Part shown: positions 1 through 8,706 of the stretch, piece after piece | Layout of the letters: each line of letters begins with the position of its first letter | How positions within the stretch are numbered: the first letter of the stretch is position 1 | Source: Sphingobium sp. TCM1 | GTDB taxonomy: Bacteria > Pseudomonadota > Alphaproteobacteria > Sphingomonadales > Sphingomonadaceae | DNA: 64,000 bases | Assembly: GCF_001650725.1 (NCBI RefSeq) | Contig: NZ_LXVX01000039.1 | Location: 435,131-499,130, forward strand | Reading direction: 5' to 3' | Translations under genes and position numbers: made by a program | Notes under the pieces: model-generated | Databases searched by the model: none | Seen by the model: the letters and a program-made list of their open reading frames with translations, nothing else | Told to the model about the DNA's origin: nothing

Positions 1-2
1 GG

Positions 3-452
3 GACAGGCTGCGCGCCATGGCGAAGGGCGCGAAGACCGACCTGGAGAAGAGCAGCCTCTATGCGCTGCTGGGCGGAGCGAAGGACGCGAAGCTGGGCGC
101 GCGGGCGCTCGACCTTGCGCTTACCGACGAGCCGGGCAAGACCACCAGCGCCGCGATCATCAGCCAGGTCGGCGCAGAGCATCCGATGCTGGCGGTGGAC
201 TATGTGCTGGCGCACCGCGCGCAATATGAGGCGCTGATCGACGTGTCGGCGCGCAGCCAGGCGCTTGCCCGACTGGGCGGCGGATCGGCGGACCCGGCGA
301 TGGTGACGAAGCTGGACGCCTATGCCACCCAATATCTGACGCCCGAATCGCGCAAGGTGGTCGACCGGTCGATCGCCGCGATCAAGACGCGGATCGAGAC
401 GCGCGGCCGGCTGAAGGCGCCGCTCGCCGCCTGGTTCGCGGCGAAGAAGTAG
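3..452 (+). CDS. M1 family aminopeptidase, C-terminal fragment (5' end outside window)
   Basis: The reading frame is open from the first bases of the window, so the gene begins upstream; about 149 residues are visible. The piece is all helical, with a repeating pattern of short alpha-hairpins (for example LYALLGGAKDAKLGARALDLAL) and ends in AAWFAAKK. This is the ERAP1-like C-terminal helical domain of M1 zinc aminopeptidases (PepN-like), which caps the catalytic domain and controls substrate entry. The HExxH catalytic domain is not in the window, so the assignment rests on the C-terminal domain alone. A stem-loop with a short T tract follows the stop codon directly. Confidence 0.72.
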   Translation, partial: DRLRAMAKGAKTDLEKSSLYALLGGAKDAKLGARALDLALTDEPGKTTSAAIISQVGAEHPMLAVDYVLAHRAQYEALIDVSARSQALARLGGGSADPAMVTKLDAYATQYLTPESRKVVDRSIAAIKTRIETRGRLKAPLAAWFAAKK

Positions 453-465
453 GCGGAAACGGAAC

Positions 466-492
466 AGGGCGGCTCGCAAGGCCGCCCTTTCT
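466..492 (+). terminator. Rho-independent terminator after the M1 peptidase gene
   Basis: An 8-bp perfect stem AGGGCGGC/GCCGCCCT with a 7-base loop lies 13 bp after the stop codon and runs into TTTCT. The T tract is short, so termination may be partial. Confidence 0.6.
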
Positions 493-534
493 GGCTGGAT
501 ATTATCGAGCCAGATCAGTTCGTCATCGCGAAAA

Positions 535-2247
535 TCATTCCTGCAACGATACGCCGGGGCTGCGCGGATCGGCGGCGCCGACCCAGCGACCGTCCGCCAT
601 GCGCTCCGCCGCATTGGCCTTGAGGCCGAGGCGGCTGACGGTCACGCGGTGGCCCAGCTTTTCCAGCGGCGCCTTCATCGCCTCCAGCGAGGTGCCCTGT
701 TCCAGCACCAGCCCGTCGCCGTTGAAGAAGATCAGGCCGTGGGCGATCGCATCCTGCGCCGACAGGCCCCAGTCGAAATGGGCGATCAGCGCCTTGGCCA
801 CCTGCATGATGATGGTCTTGCCGCCCGCCGCGCCCACGGTGAAGATGGGAGTGCCCTTGTCATCATAGACGATCGTCGGCGACATGGAGGAGAGCGGCCG
901 CTTGCCCGGTTCCACCCGGTTGGCGACGGGCTTGCCGTCCTTTTCCGGGGTCAGGCTGAAATCGGTCAGCTCATTGTTGAGGATGACGCCGTTCGCCACC
1001 AGCTGGCTGCCGAAGAAGCTTTCGATGGTGGAGGTCCAGGCGGCGATGTCGCCGTCATGATCCACGGCGACGAAATGGCTGGTGCCGCTTTCGGGCTGGG
1101 GCAGCGAGGTGGTGCGCGGCTGCGCGCCGGGCGGCGTGCCGGGTGTGTAGGCGGTCAGCGCCTTGTTGAGGCGGATCAGCGAGGATCGCTGCCGGAGATA
1201 GGCCGGGTCGATCATGCCGCTGACCGGCACCGGGACGAAATCGGGATCGCCGAGCCAGGTGTCGCGATCGGCATAGGCGAGCTGCATCGCTTCGCCGATC
1301 ACATGCCAGGAGCGCGGATCGTCCTTGCCCCATTGGGCGAGCGGGAAGCGCTCCACCATGCCGAGAATTTCCAGCACGGTGACGCCGCCCGACGACACCG
1401 GCCCCATGCCGCACACCGTATAGACGCGATATTTGCCGCAGACGGGCTTGCGCGGCTTCGCCTGATAGGCGGCGATGTCCGCTTCCGTCATCGGCACCGG
1501 ATTTTTCGGCGCGTTGGTGACGGCGGCGGCGAGCAGCCTGGCGTTCTCCCCGGTGTAGAAGGCGTCCGGCCCCTCCGCCGCGACCCGCCTGAACAGGGCA
1601 GCGAGCGCCGGGTTCTTGAGGATCGTGCCCTTGGGCGCGGGCTTGCCGTCGATCCAGAAATAAGACTGGATGTCGGGGAAGTCGGCCCACACGGCGGCGA
1701 CCGCGCGCATGGCGGTGTCGAGCCGCTCGCGCACCTCGAAGCCTTCCTCGGCGTAGCGGATCGCGGGCTGGAACAGGTCCGCCCAGGGCAGCTTGCCCCA
1801 TTTCCGGTGCGCGTCCCAGGCGAGCCGCAGATTGCCCGGCACGCCGACCGAATAGCCGCCCGGCCAGGCCTGGCGGAACGGCATCACCTGGCCGTCGGGA
1901 CCGATGAAGCGGTCGGGCCGCGCGGCGGCGGGGGCGGTTTCGCGGCCGTCGATCGATTCCAGCAGGCCGGTCGCGCCGTCATGGTGCATCAGGAACCCAC
2001 CGCCGCCGATGCCGCTATTGTGCGGCTCCACGACGTTGAGCGCCAGCATCATGGCGATCGCCGCGTCCGTCGCGCTGCCGCCCTTGCGCAGGATTTCCTG
2101 CCCCGCCTGCGCGGCGCGCGGGTCGGCGGCCGAGACGGTGGCGTTGGTCGATACCGGATCACGCGCGGAAGCGGCGGCGGCAGGGAGCAGGGCAATGAGG
2201 GCGAAGGGGGCCAGCAGGCCGTTCAGGCGGGAGGTCATGGCCGGCAC
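535..2247 (-). CDS. ggt: Gamma-glutamyltransferase
   Basis: Periplasmic enzyme that hydrolyses or transfers the gamma-glutamyl group of glutathione and related compounds. It is 570 aa, a normal length for the family. Residues 1-28 form a signal peptide ending in AAAASA. The autoprocessing site is Thr389 in SGTSHF, followed by the family signature DHDGDIAAWTSTIESFFG; the precursor would be cut there into large and small subunits. Further hallmarks are GIGGGGF near residue 80, the NNELTDFS loop and PLSSMSPT in the small subunit. It lies 75 bp downstream of pyrD on the same strand and may be read through from it. A second ATG three codons in (2238) is also possible. Confidence 0.95.
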   Translation of the reverse strand: MPAMTSRLNGLLAPFALIALLPAAAASARDPVSTNATVSAADPRAAQAGQEILRKGGSATDAAIAMMLALNVVEPHNSGIGGGGFLMHHDGATGLLESIDGRETAPAAARPDRFIGPDGQVMPFRQAWPGGYSVGVPGNLRLAWDAHRKWGKLPWADLFQPAIRYAEEGFEVRERLDTAMRAVAAVWADFPDIQSYFWIDGKPAPKGTILKNPALAALFRRVAAEGPDAFYTGENARLLAAAVTNAPKNPVPMTEADIAAYQAKPRKPVCGKYRVYTVCGMGPVSSGGVTVLEILGMVERFPLAQWGKDDPRSWHVIGEAMQLAYADRDTWLGDPDFVPVPVSGMIDPAYLRQRSSLIRLNKALTAYTPGTPPGAQPRTTSLPQPESGTSHFVAVDHDGDIAAWTSTIESFFGSQLVANGVILNNELTDFSLTPEKDGKPVANRVEPGKRPLSSMSPTIVYDDKGTPIFTVGAAGGKTIIMQVAKALIAHFDWGLSAQDAIAHGLIFFNGDGLVLEQGTSLEAMKAPLEKLGHRVTVSRLGLKANAAERMADGRWVGAADPRSPGVSLQE

Positions 2248-2322
2248 CCTATCGCCGCGACGGCGCTTCGCAACCCCATGATAGACCGGGGTTATGGCCG
2301 GCAGACCCGATCAGCGCGGGCT

Positions 2323-3375
2323 TCAGGCGTCGACGCCGACCAGATCGGCGATGCCGCTGACGCCATCGCGCGCCATCAGCGCCTTCAGCTCGGCATTGAT
2401 GCGCTTCGCGAGATAGGGGCCTTCATAGACCAGCGCGCTGTAGAGCTGAACCAGCGACGCCCCGGCGCGGATGCGGGCATAGGCCTGGCCGCCGGTGGCA
2501 ATGCCGCCGACGCCGATCAGCGGCAGTCGCGTCCCCAGAAGACGGCGAAAATCCCGGAGCCGTGCGTGCGACAGGTCGGTCAGCGGCGCGCCGGACAGGC
2601 CGCCTGCCTCCCCCGCATGGGCCGACCGCAGCGCCGGGCGGGTGATGGTCGTGTTGGACACGATCAGCGCGTCGACCCGATGGTCGACACAGGCGGCGGC
2701 GATATCCTCGACATCGGCGGGCTCGAGGTCGGGGGCGACTTTCAGGAAGATCGGCGTGGTGTCGCCGCCGCGCGCCGCCATGACCGCCCCCAGCAGGTCG
2801 TCAAGCGCGGCGCGGCCCTGCAAGGCGCGCAGGCCCGGCGTATTGGGGGAGGAGATGTTGACCGTCAGATAGTCGGCCAGCGGCGCCATGCAGGTGACGC
2901 CCGTCACATAGTCGGCAATGCCGCGCCCGGCGGCCGTCGCATCCTTGTTCGCGCCGATATTGATGCCGATCACCGGCCCCTCCCCCGCCGGACGGCGATA
3001 GCGCGCGATCCGGTCGGCCGCAGCGCCCTGACCTCCATTGTTGAAGCCGAAGCGGTTGATGACGGCGCGGTCCTCCACCAGTCGGAACAGGCGCGGCTGC
3101 GGATTGCCCGGCTGGGCCAGCGGCGTCAGCGTGCCCAGCTCGGCGAAACCGAAGCCCAGGCCATGCATCTTGTGCGCGACCCGGCCATCCTTGTCATAGC
3201 CCGCCGCCAGTCCGACCGGATTGGGGAAACGGATGCCCGCCACCGTCGTTTCGAGCATCGGATCGGCCCGAAGCGGCGCCGGCGTGGGCATCATGCGCAG
3301 CGCGGCGATCGACAGATTATGGGCGCGTTCGGCGTCGAGCGCGAAGAGAAGGGGGCGGATCAGGCGATAGGACAT
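2323..3375 (-). CDS. pyrD: Dihydroorotate dehydrogenase (quinone), class 2
   Basis: Oxidises dihydroorotate to orotate in pyrimidine synthesis, passing electrons to membrane quinone through FMN. It is 350 aa, typical for class 2. The N-terminal helices (LIRPLLFALDAERAHNL) are the membrane-associating quinone tunnel of this class. The FMN barrel shows NPVGLAAGYDKDG, NRFGFNN, the substrate loop TVNISSPNTPG, VSNTT and the phosphate-binding IGVGGI and GASLVQLYSAL. Ser175 in the ISSPNT loop is the expected catalytic base of class 2. It is followed by ggt. Confidence 0.96.
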   Translation of the reverse strand: MSYRLIRPLLFALDAERAHNLSIAALRMMPTPAPLRADPMLETTVAGIRFPNPVGLAAGYDKDGRVAHKMHGLGFGFAELGTLTPLAQPGNPQPRLFRLVEDRAVINRFGFNNGGQGAAADRIARYRRPAGEGPVIGINIGANKDATAAGRGIADYVTGVTCMAPLADYLTVNISSPNTPGLRALQGRAALDDLLGAVMAARGGDTTPIFLKVAPDLEPADVEDIAAACVDHRVDALIVSNTTITRPALRSAHAGEAGGLSGAPLTDLSHARLRDFRRLLGTRLPLIGVGGIATGGQAYARIRAGASLVQLYSALVYEGPYLAKRINAELKALMARDGVSGIADLVGVDA

Positions 3376-3439
3376 GGGGCGGCGCTATGCCAGCGGCGCG
3401 ACCGTCCGTCGAGTCACTGTGGCAGAAGCATCACAGCCG

Positions 3440-3630
3440 TCGGCTTATGACATTTCATGACAGGAAACGTCATGAATGAGACCGTTTCGGACGGAGAAAT
3501 GTCCGATCCATCCAATAAAATTTCACTGATTCGGGCGTAAACCCAGCTTGCGACCCGAAGGCTCTTAGGCCAATGGCCGATGAGACCTTTTCCTGACCCG
3601 GCGGTGATGAACCGCCGGGTCATTTTTTTC
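3440..3630 (+). ncRNA. Candidate small RNA ending at an orphan terminator
   Basis: No open reading frame of note lies on this strand, yet the stretch ends in a very strong rho-independent terminator that no upstream plus-strand gene explains. Before the terminator there are three inverted repeats: CATTTCATGAC/GTCATGAATG (3451-3478, loop AGGAAAC), TCGGAC/GTCCGA (3487-3506, loop GGAGAAAT) and GGCC-AAT-GGCC near 3570. The first two loops carry GGA, the kind of motif bound by CsrA-family proteins, though this is only suggestive. The 5' end is not defined. The alternative is a leader with an attenuator for the AraC-type gene 94 bp further on. The whole 3376-3723 gap otherwise holds only the promoters of pyrD and that regulator. 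Confidence 0.4.
3595..3630 (+). terminator. Strong rho-independent terminator without an upstream plus-strand gene
   Basis: A perfect 10-bp stem GACCCGGCGG/CCGCCGGGTC with loop TGATGAA is followed by ATTTTTTTC. The T run exists only on the plus strand, so it ends transcription coming from the pyrD side, where the only gene is on the minus strand. Confidence 0.85.
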
Positions 3631-3723
3631 GGCAGGGAAAAGAGGCATGAAAAATGCGCTTTTTCAATCCTGTCGCTTGCGTCCCGGCAGAATTGGCGCA
3701 TAGTCGCGGCCTGGGGTGAAAAT

Positions 3724-4668
3724 ATGGGGTTGCACAAGACCAGCAAGCCGGGGAGCAACGTCGCTCTGCCGGACGAAAGGGGACCGCTTTCCTACACGGT
3801 CGCAGCCGCGCAGGGGCCGGTGCGGCTTCGTTACTTCGCGCCGCCCGAACATCTGCGCGCCTATTTCGGTTCGCTCTACCTCTTCACCGTCACCGCCGAC
3901 CATTATGCCGACGCCACCCGCGCCGACGTGCCGCAGCTGCGTTTCATGATCGCGGGCGGCGGGGATTATCATTTCCAGGATGGCGGGGTGATGGCGACGC
4001 CGGACGTCTGCCTGCTGGGACCGACCATGGGGGCGACCCGCTTCGTGCTGGAAGGACAGGCGCGGGTGCTGGGCGTCTCGCTGTTGCCCGCCGGGTGGTT
4101 GTCGCTGCATGGCGGGGACGCCAGCACCCTGGCCGATCGCCTGTGCGACCTCGCGGCGGAACGCGGCCCCGCCCATGCCGCGCTGCTCGACCGGTTGCGG
4201 ACCATGGACGATGCCGAGGCGGAAGAGATGGCAACCCTGTGCTGGAAGGAGCTGGGCCGGCTGGTCAAGCCGGTGCGCAAGGCGACCTGGGCGCTGCTGG
4301 CGGCGGTCGACGCCTGGCTGATGGACGAAGGATCGCCGCGGATCGAGACATTAGTGGAAACCACGTCCCTGTCGGCGCGCCAGCTCGCCCGGCTGACCAA
4401 CAAATATTATGGCGCCCCGCCCAAGCTGCTGGCGCGCAAATATCGCGCGCTGCGCTGTTCGGCGCGAATCGCCCTGGACGGCGACAGCTGGCAGCAATTG
4501 TGCGAGGAGGCGGGCTTCTATGACCAGTCGCACTTCATCCGCGAGATCAAGCATTTCATCGGCCTGACCCCGCACCAGTTGCAGACCGAGCCGACGGCCG
4601 TGGCCCAGCTGACCCTGCTGCGCCGATCCCTGGGCGGCGACGTGGCGGTGCTCAATCGTTTGAGTTGA
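3724..4668 (+). CDS. AraC-family transcriptional regulator
   Basis: Predicted DNA-binding regulator of 314 aa. The C-terminal third is an AraC-type double helix-turn-helix: SLSARQLARLTNKYYGAP for the first, then the conserved second part ACxxAGFYDQSHFIREIKxFxGLTPHQ, here with CEEAGFYDQSHFIREIKHF. The N-terminal half is a cupin-like sensing domain of the DUF6597 type (PLSYTVAAAQGPVRLRYFAPPEHL) found in many alphaproteobacterial AraC proteins; its ligand is unknown. The reading frame is open further upstream to 3580, but that part crosses the terminator at 3595-3630, so ATG 3724 is preferred. The gene stands alone, followed by the suf promoter region. Confidence 0.85.
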   Translation: MGLHKTSKPGSNVALPDERGPLSYTVAAAQGPVRLRYFAPPEHLRAYFGSLYLFTVTADHYADATRADVPQLRFMIAGGGDYHFQDGGVMATPDVCLLGPTMGATRFVLEGQARVLGVSLLPAGWLSLHGGDASTLADRLCDLAAERGPAHAALLDRLRTMDDAEAEEMATLCWKELGRLVKPVRKATWALLAAVDAWLMDEGSPRIETLVETTSLSARQLARLTNKYYGAPPKLLARKYRALRCSARIALDGDSWQQLCEEAGFYDQSHFIREIKHFIGLTPHQLQTEPTAVAQLTLLRRSLGGDVAVLNRLS

Positions 4669-4723
4669 GCGTCCCCAAGCAGAAATACCTTGATTAACTG
4701 CGCCTGGCGGACCACATGCGCCC

Positions 4724-4746
4724 AATCGGATGGAATCGGTCCGATT
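4724..4746. promoter_or_regulatory. Inverted repeat in the suf promoter region, candidate Rrf2 operator
   Basis: AATCGGA and TCCGATT form a perfect 7-bp dyad with a 9-bp spacer, 40-62 bp before the first gene of the suf operon. It is placed where the operon's own Rrf2 regulator could act. It does not match the E. coli IscR consensus. Confidence 0.4.
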
Positions 4747-4761
4747 TGAGAATGGTTCGCA
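4747..4761. promoter_or_regulatory. Candidate Fur-type iron box upstream of the suf operon
   Basis: TGAGAATGGTTCGCA fits a 7-1-7 dyad (TGAGAAT / TGCGAAC when the right half is inverted, 5 of 7 matches) and resembles the Fur 7-1-7 consensus TGATAATNATTATCA in the left half. It directly abuts the dyad at 4724-4746. Iron control of suf is well known in other bacteria; here it is inferred. Confidence 0.35.
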
Positions 4762-4785
4762 ATTTGCAAGGGCGCGTGACACGAC

Positions 4786-5225
4786 ATGAGACTGTCGAGC
4801 TTCGCTGATTATGCGGTCGTGCTGATGTCCGCCGCCGCGCGCCATTGCGGCCACGCCGGGCTCGATCCGGCGCATCACGACCGACAGCCGAAGATGAACG
4901 CGACCACCCTGTCGGCCGAAACCGGCATACCCCTGCCCACCGCGCAGAAGCTGGTGAGCCGCCTGTCGGCCGCCGGTCTGCTCGAATCGAGCCGGGGCAC
5001 CGGCGGGGGCGTGCGGCTGTCGCGTCCGCCCGCAGCGATCACGCTGGCCGATGTGGTGGAGGCGGTGGAAGGCCCCATCGCCATGACGGCCTGCGCCGAC
5101 CATGGCGCCCATGACTGCTCGCTGGAGCAGGACTGCCGCGTGCGCCCGCACATGAATGTGGCGAACAATGCGATCCGCGAGGCGCTCGCGGGCGTCACCA
5201 TCGCCAGCCTGACACGAGAAATGGC

Positions 5226-5229
<4 letters not shown>
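4786..5229 (+). CDS. Rrf2-family iron-sulfur regulator of the SUF operon
   Basis: Transcriptional regulator of 147 aa. The N-terminal winged helix shows [16 protein letters not shown], the recognition region [25 protein letters not shown] segment, and the wing [11 protein letters not shown]. Three cysteines at 103, 111 and 117 (spacing C-x7-C-x5-C) are placed to hold an Fe-S cluster, as in IscR (C-x5-C-x5-C), so it probably senses cluster supply. Its stop overlaps the sufB start by 4 bp, so it is cotranscribed with the genes it most likely represses. Whether it is closer to IscR or SufR cannot be settled here. Confidence 0.88.
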
Positions 5230-6710
<1,481 letters not shown>

Positions 6711-6750
6711 CGCGCAGCGCAGCCCCGCAAACAGGATCAAGGACGGAAAA

Positions 6751-7206
6751 TTGAGCGACGAAGACGATATTCAGGATGCCCTCGCGGATTTCGCGGAGGA
6801 TGTCGGCAATGGCCAGTCATGGACCGCCGCGATCCGCATCCTGACCGAGGATTATGAGCTGGAAGAGGGCGAATTGCAGGCCCGCGCCGTCAAGGATTTC
6901 GGCGATCTCGACGCGTTCGAGGCGGAGAGCCGTGCGGCGCTGGAAGCAGGCGACGTGGCTTTCACCGAGAAATTGCGAAAGGACAAGGCGTTCCACAAGG
7001 CGAAGGCGCCCAACCTGGCCCGCATGGGGCCGGTCAGCGAGTTCGTCGTCGCGCTGCTGGAAAAGGGCGCGCCGGAACCCGACGCCGACTGGTGGCCCTA
7101 TATGCCGATCAAGCGCCATATCGACACGCTGTTCCCCGCGCCGGGCGACGTGCGCGACATGGCTTTCTGGACCGCGCGGACGCTCCAGCGCGCGCATGAG
7201 GGATAA
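6751..7206 (+). CDS. Unrecognised acidic protein inside the SUF operon
   Basis: A 151-aa soluble, acidic protein between sufB and sufC. I do not recognise a family. It begins SDEDDIQDALADFAEDVGNGQ, has charged helices in the middle (DLDAFEAESRAALEAGDVAFTEKLRKDKAFHKAKAP) and a tryptophan-rich end (DADWWPYMPIKRHIDTLFP). There are no cysteines, so it is unlikely to carry a cluster. The start is taken as TTG 6751 because AAGGACGG lies just upstream and no ATG fits; the frame is open further upstream only as a shadow of sufB. Its stop lies 4 bp before the sufC start, so it is translated as part of the operon and could be an accessory factor. Confidence 0.75.
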   Translation: MSDEDDIQDALADFAEDVGNGQSWTAAIRILTEDYELEEGELQARAVKDFGDLDAFEAESRAALEAGDVAFTEKLRKDKAFHKAKAPNLARMGPVSEFVVALLEKGAPEPDADWWPYMPIKRHIDTLFPAPGDVRDMAFWTARTLQRAHEG

Positions 7207-7210
7207 TTTG

Positions 7211-7957
7211 ATGCTGACGATCGACAACCTCACCAACGAAATCGACGGCAAGGCGATCCTCAAGGGCCTGTCGCTCCGGATCAACGCGGGAGAAATCCAC
7301 GCGATCATGGGGCCGAACGGCGCGGGCAAGTCGACGTTGGCCTATACGCTGGGCGGCCGTCCCAATTATGACGTGACGGGCGGCAGCGCGACCTTCGAGG
7401 GGGCCGATCTGTTCGGGATGGAGCCGCACGAGCGCGCCGCGGCCGGCCTGTTCCTGGGCTTCCAGTACCCGGTCGAGATTCCCGGCGTGTCCAACCTGCA
7501 ATTCCTGCGCGAAAGCCTCAATTCGCAGCGGCGCGCGCGGGGCGAAAAGGAACTGAACGGCGGCGAGTTCATCCGGCTGGCCAAGGAAAAGGCCGCGCTG
7601 CTCGGCCTCGACATGGAGATGCTGAAGCGACCGGTGAATGTCGGCTTTTCGGGCGGCGAGAAGAAGCGCGCCGAAATGGTGCAGATGGGCATTCTCGATC
7701 CCAGGCTGGCGATCCTGGACGAGACGGACAGCGGCCTCGACATCGACGCATTGAAGATCGTGGGCGCGGGGATCAACGCGATCATGCGCAAGCCCGACAA
7801 GGCGGTGCTGCTCATCACCCATTATCAGCGCCTGCTCGACTATGTGAAGCCGGACTACGTGCATGTGCTGGCGGCCGGGCGGATCGTGAAGTCGGGCGGT
7901 CCCGAACTGGCGCTGGAGCTGGAACGCGAAGGCTATGCCGAAGTGGTTGCGGCGTGA
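7211..7957 (+). CDS. sufC: Fe-S assembly ATPase SufC
   Basis: ABC-type ATPase of the SufBCD scaffold complex, 248 aa. Walker A is GPNGAGKST, the signature is FSGGEKKRAEM, Walker B is LAILDETDSGLDIDAL, and the switch histidine is in LLITHYQRLLDYV. The SufC-specific GFQYPVEIPGV Q-loop and the DETDSGLD box are intact. ATG 7211 is preferred; an in-frame ATG at 7196 would overlap the upstream gene. The last bases overlap the sufD start by 4 bp. Confidence 0.97.
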   Translation: MLTIDNLTNEIDGKAILKGLSLRINAGEIHAIMGPNGAGKSTLAYTLGGRPNYDVTGGSATFEGADLFGMEPHERAAAGLFLGFQYPVEIPGVSNLQFLRESLNSQRRARGEKELNGGEFIRLAKEKAALLGLDMEMLKRPVNVGFSGGEKKRAEMVQMGILDPRLAILDETDSGLDIDALKIVGAGINAIMRKPDKAVLLITHYQRLLDYVKPDYVHVLAAGRIVKSGGPELALELEREGYAEVVAA

Positions 7958-8706
7958 ACGCATTGGCTCTTCCGACGCGCAAGGATGAAGCCTGGCGCTA
8001 TAGCGATGTGGAGGCTGTAGCCGCCATCTGGCCGACGCCCGCGCCGACACGGATCGACGTGGCGGAGGGCGACAGCGCGCGCCATCACCTGTTGCAGGAC
8101 GCGGCCGATGGCGCGGCGGCGGTGCATGACTATGTCATCACGATTGCGGACGGCGCGCGCTGCGATTTCCATCTGCTCAATATCGGCGGCAAGCTGGGGC
8201 GTGTGACCTTTACCGTCACGCTGGGGAGCAACGCGCATTTCGAGCTGAACGGCGCGATCATCGGCGGCGGCGACCAGGTGCTGGAGATCATCACCAGCGT
8301 CACCCATGCCAAGCCCGATTCGACCAGCGGACAGACCATCCGGTCGATCCTGGGGCAGCGCGCCACGGGCAGTTACCTCGGCAGCATCAACGTCGCGCGC
8401 GACGCGCAGCGGACCGACGCCTTCCAGTCGGTCAAGGCCATGCTGCTGGATCGCACCGCGACGGCCAACGCCAAGCCGGAGCTGGAAATCTACGCCGACG
8501 ACGTGAAATGCGCGCATGGCGCGACCGTGGGCGAACTGGACAAGGCGGCGTTGTTCTACATGGCATCGCGCGGCATGGACCCGGCGACAGCCAAGACGCT
8601 GCTGTTGCGCTCCTTCGTCGCGGGCGTGTTCGACGATGTGGCGGACGTCGCGGTCAAGGAGATGCTCGAAGCCGCCGCGATCGCCAAGCTGGAGGCGCTG
8701 GTATGA
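7954..8706 (+). CDS. sufD: Fe-S assembly protein SufD
   Basis: SufB paralogue and partner in the SufBC2D scaffold; needed for iron acquisition during assembly. It is 250 aa, shorter than E. coli SufD because the N-terminal helical part is reduced, which is common in alphaproteobacteria. It starts RKDEAWRYSDVEAVAA (typical SufD opening), followed by the beta-helix and the C-terminal HGATVGELDKAALFYMASRGMDPATAKTLLLRSF, the SufB/SufC contact region. The start is GTG, overlapping the sufC stop as GTGA; the stop overlaps sufS as ATGA. Confidence 0.93.
   Translation: MNALALPTRKDEAWRYSDVEAVAAIWPTPAPTRIDVAEGDSARHHLLQDAADGAAAVHDYVITIADGARCDFHLLNIGGKLGRVTFTVTLGSNAHFELNGAIIGGGDQVLEIITSVTHAKPDSTSGQTIRSILGQRATGSYLGSINVARDAQRTDAFQSVKAMLLDRTATANAKPELEIYADDVKCAHGATVGELDKAALFYMASRGMDPATAKTLLLRSFVAGVFDDVADVAVKEMLEAAAIAKLEALV

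Noticed and set aside
649-3450. A 933-codon open frame on the plus strand
   Set aside because: It is antisense to ggt and pyrD, and its product is low-complexity (rich in Arg, Gly, Asp, His) without any recognisable domain. Long antisense frames are normal in such GC-rich DNA.
3463-3487. GGAAAC ... CGTTT resembling an EcfG general-stress promoter
   Set aside because: The spacer is about 14 bp rather than the required 16-17, and the -35 has an extra A.
3414-3758. A 114-codon minus-strand frame over the orphan terminator region
   Set aside because: No ribosome-binding site, composition unlike neighbours, and it crosses the terminator and the AraC-type start.
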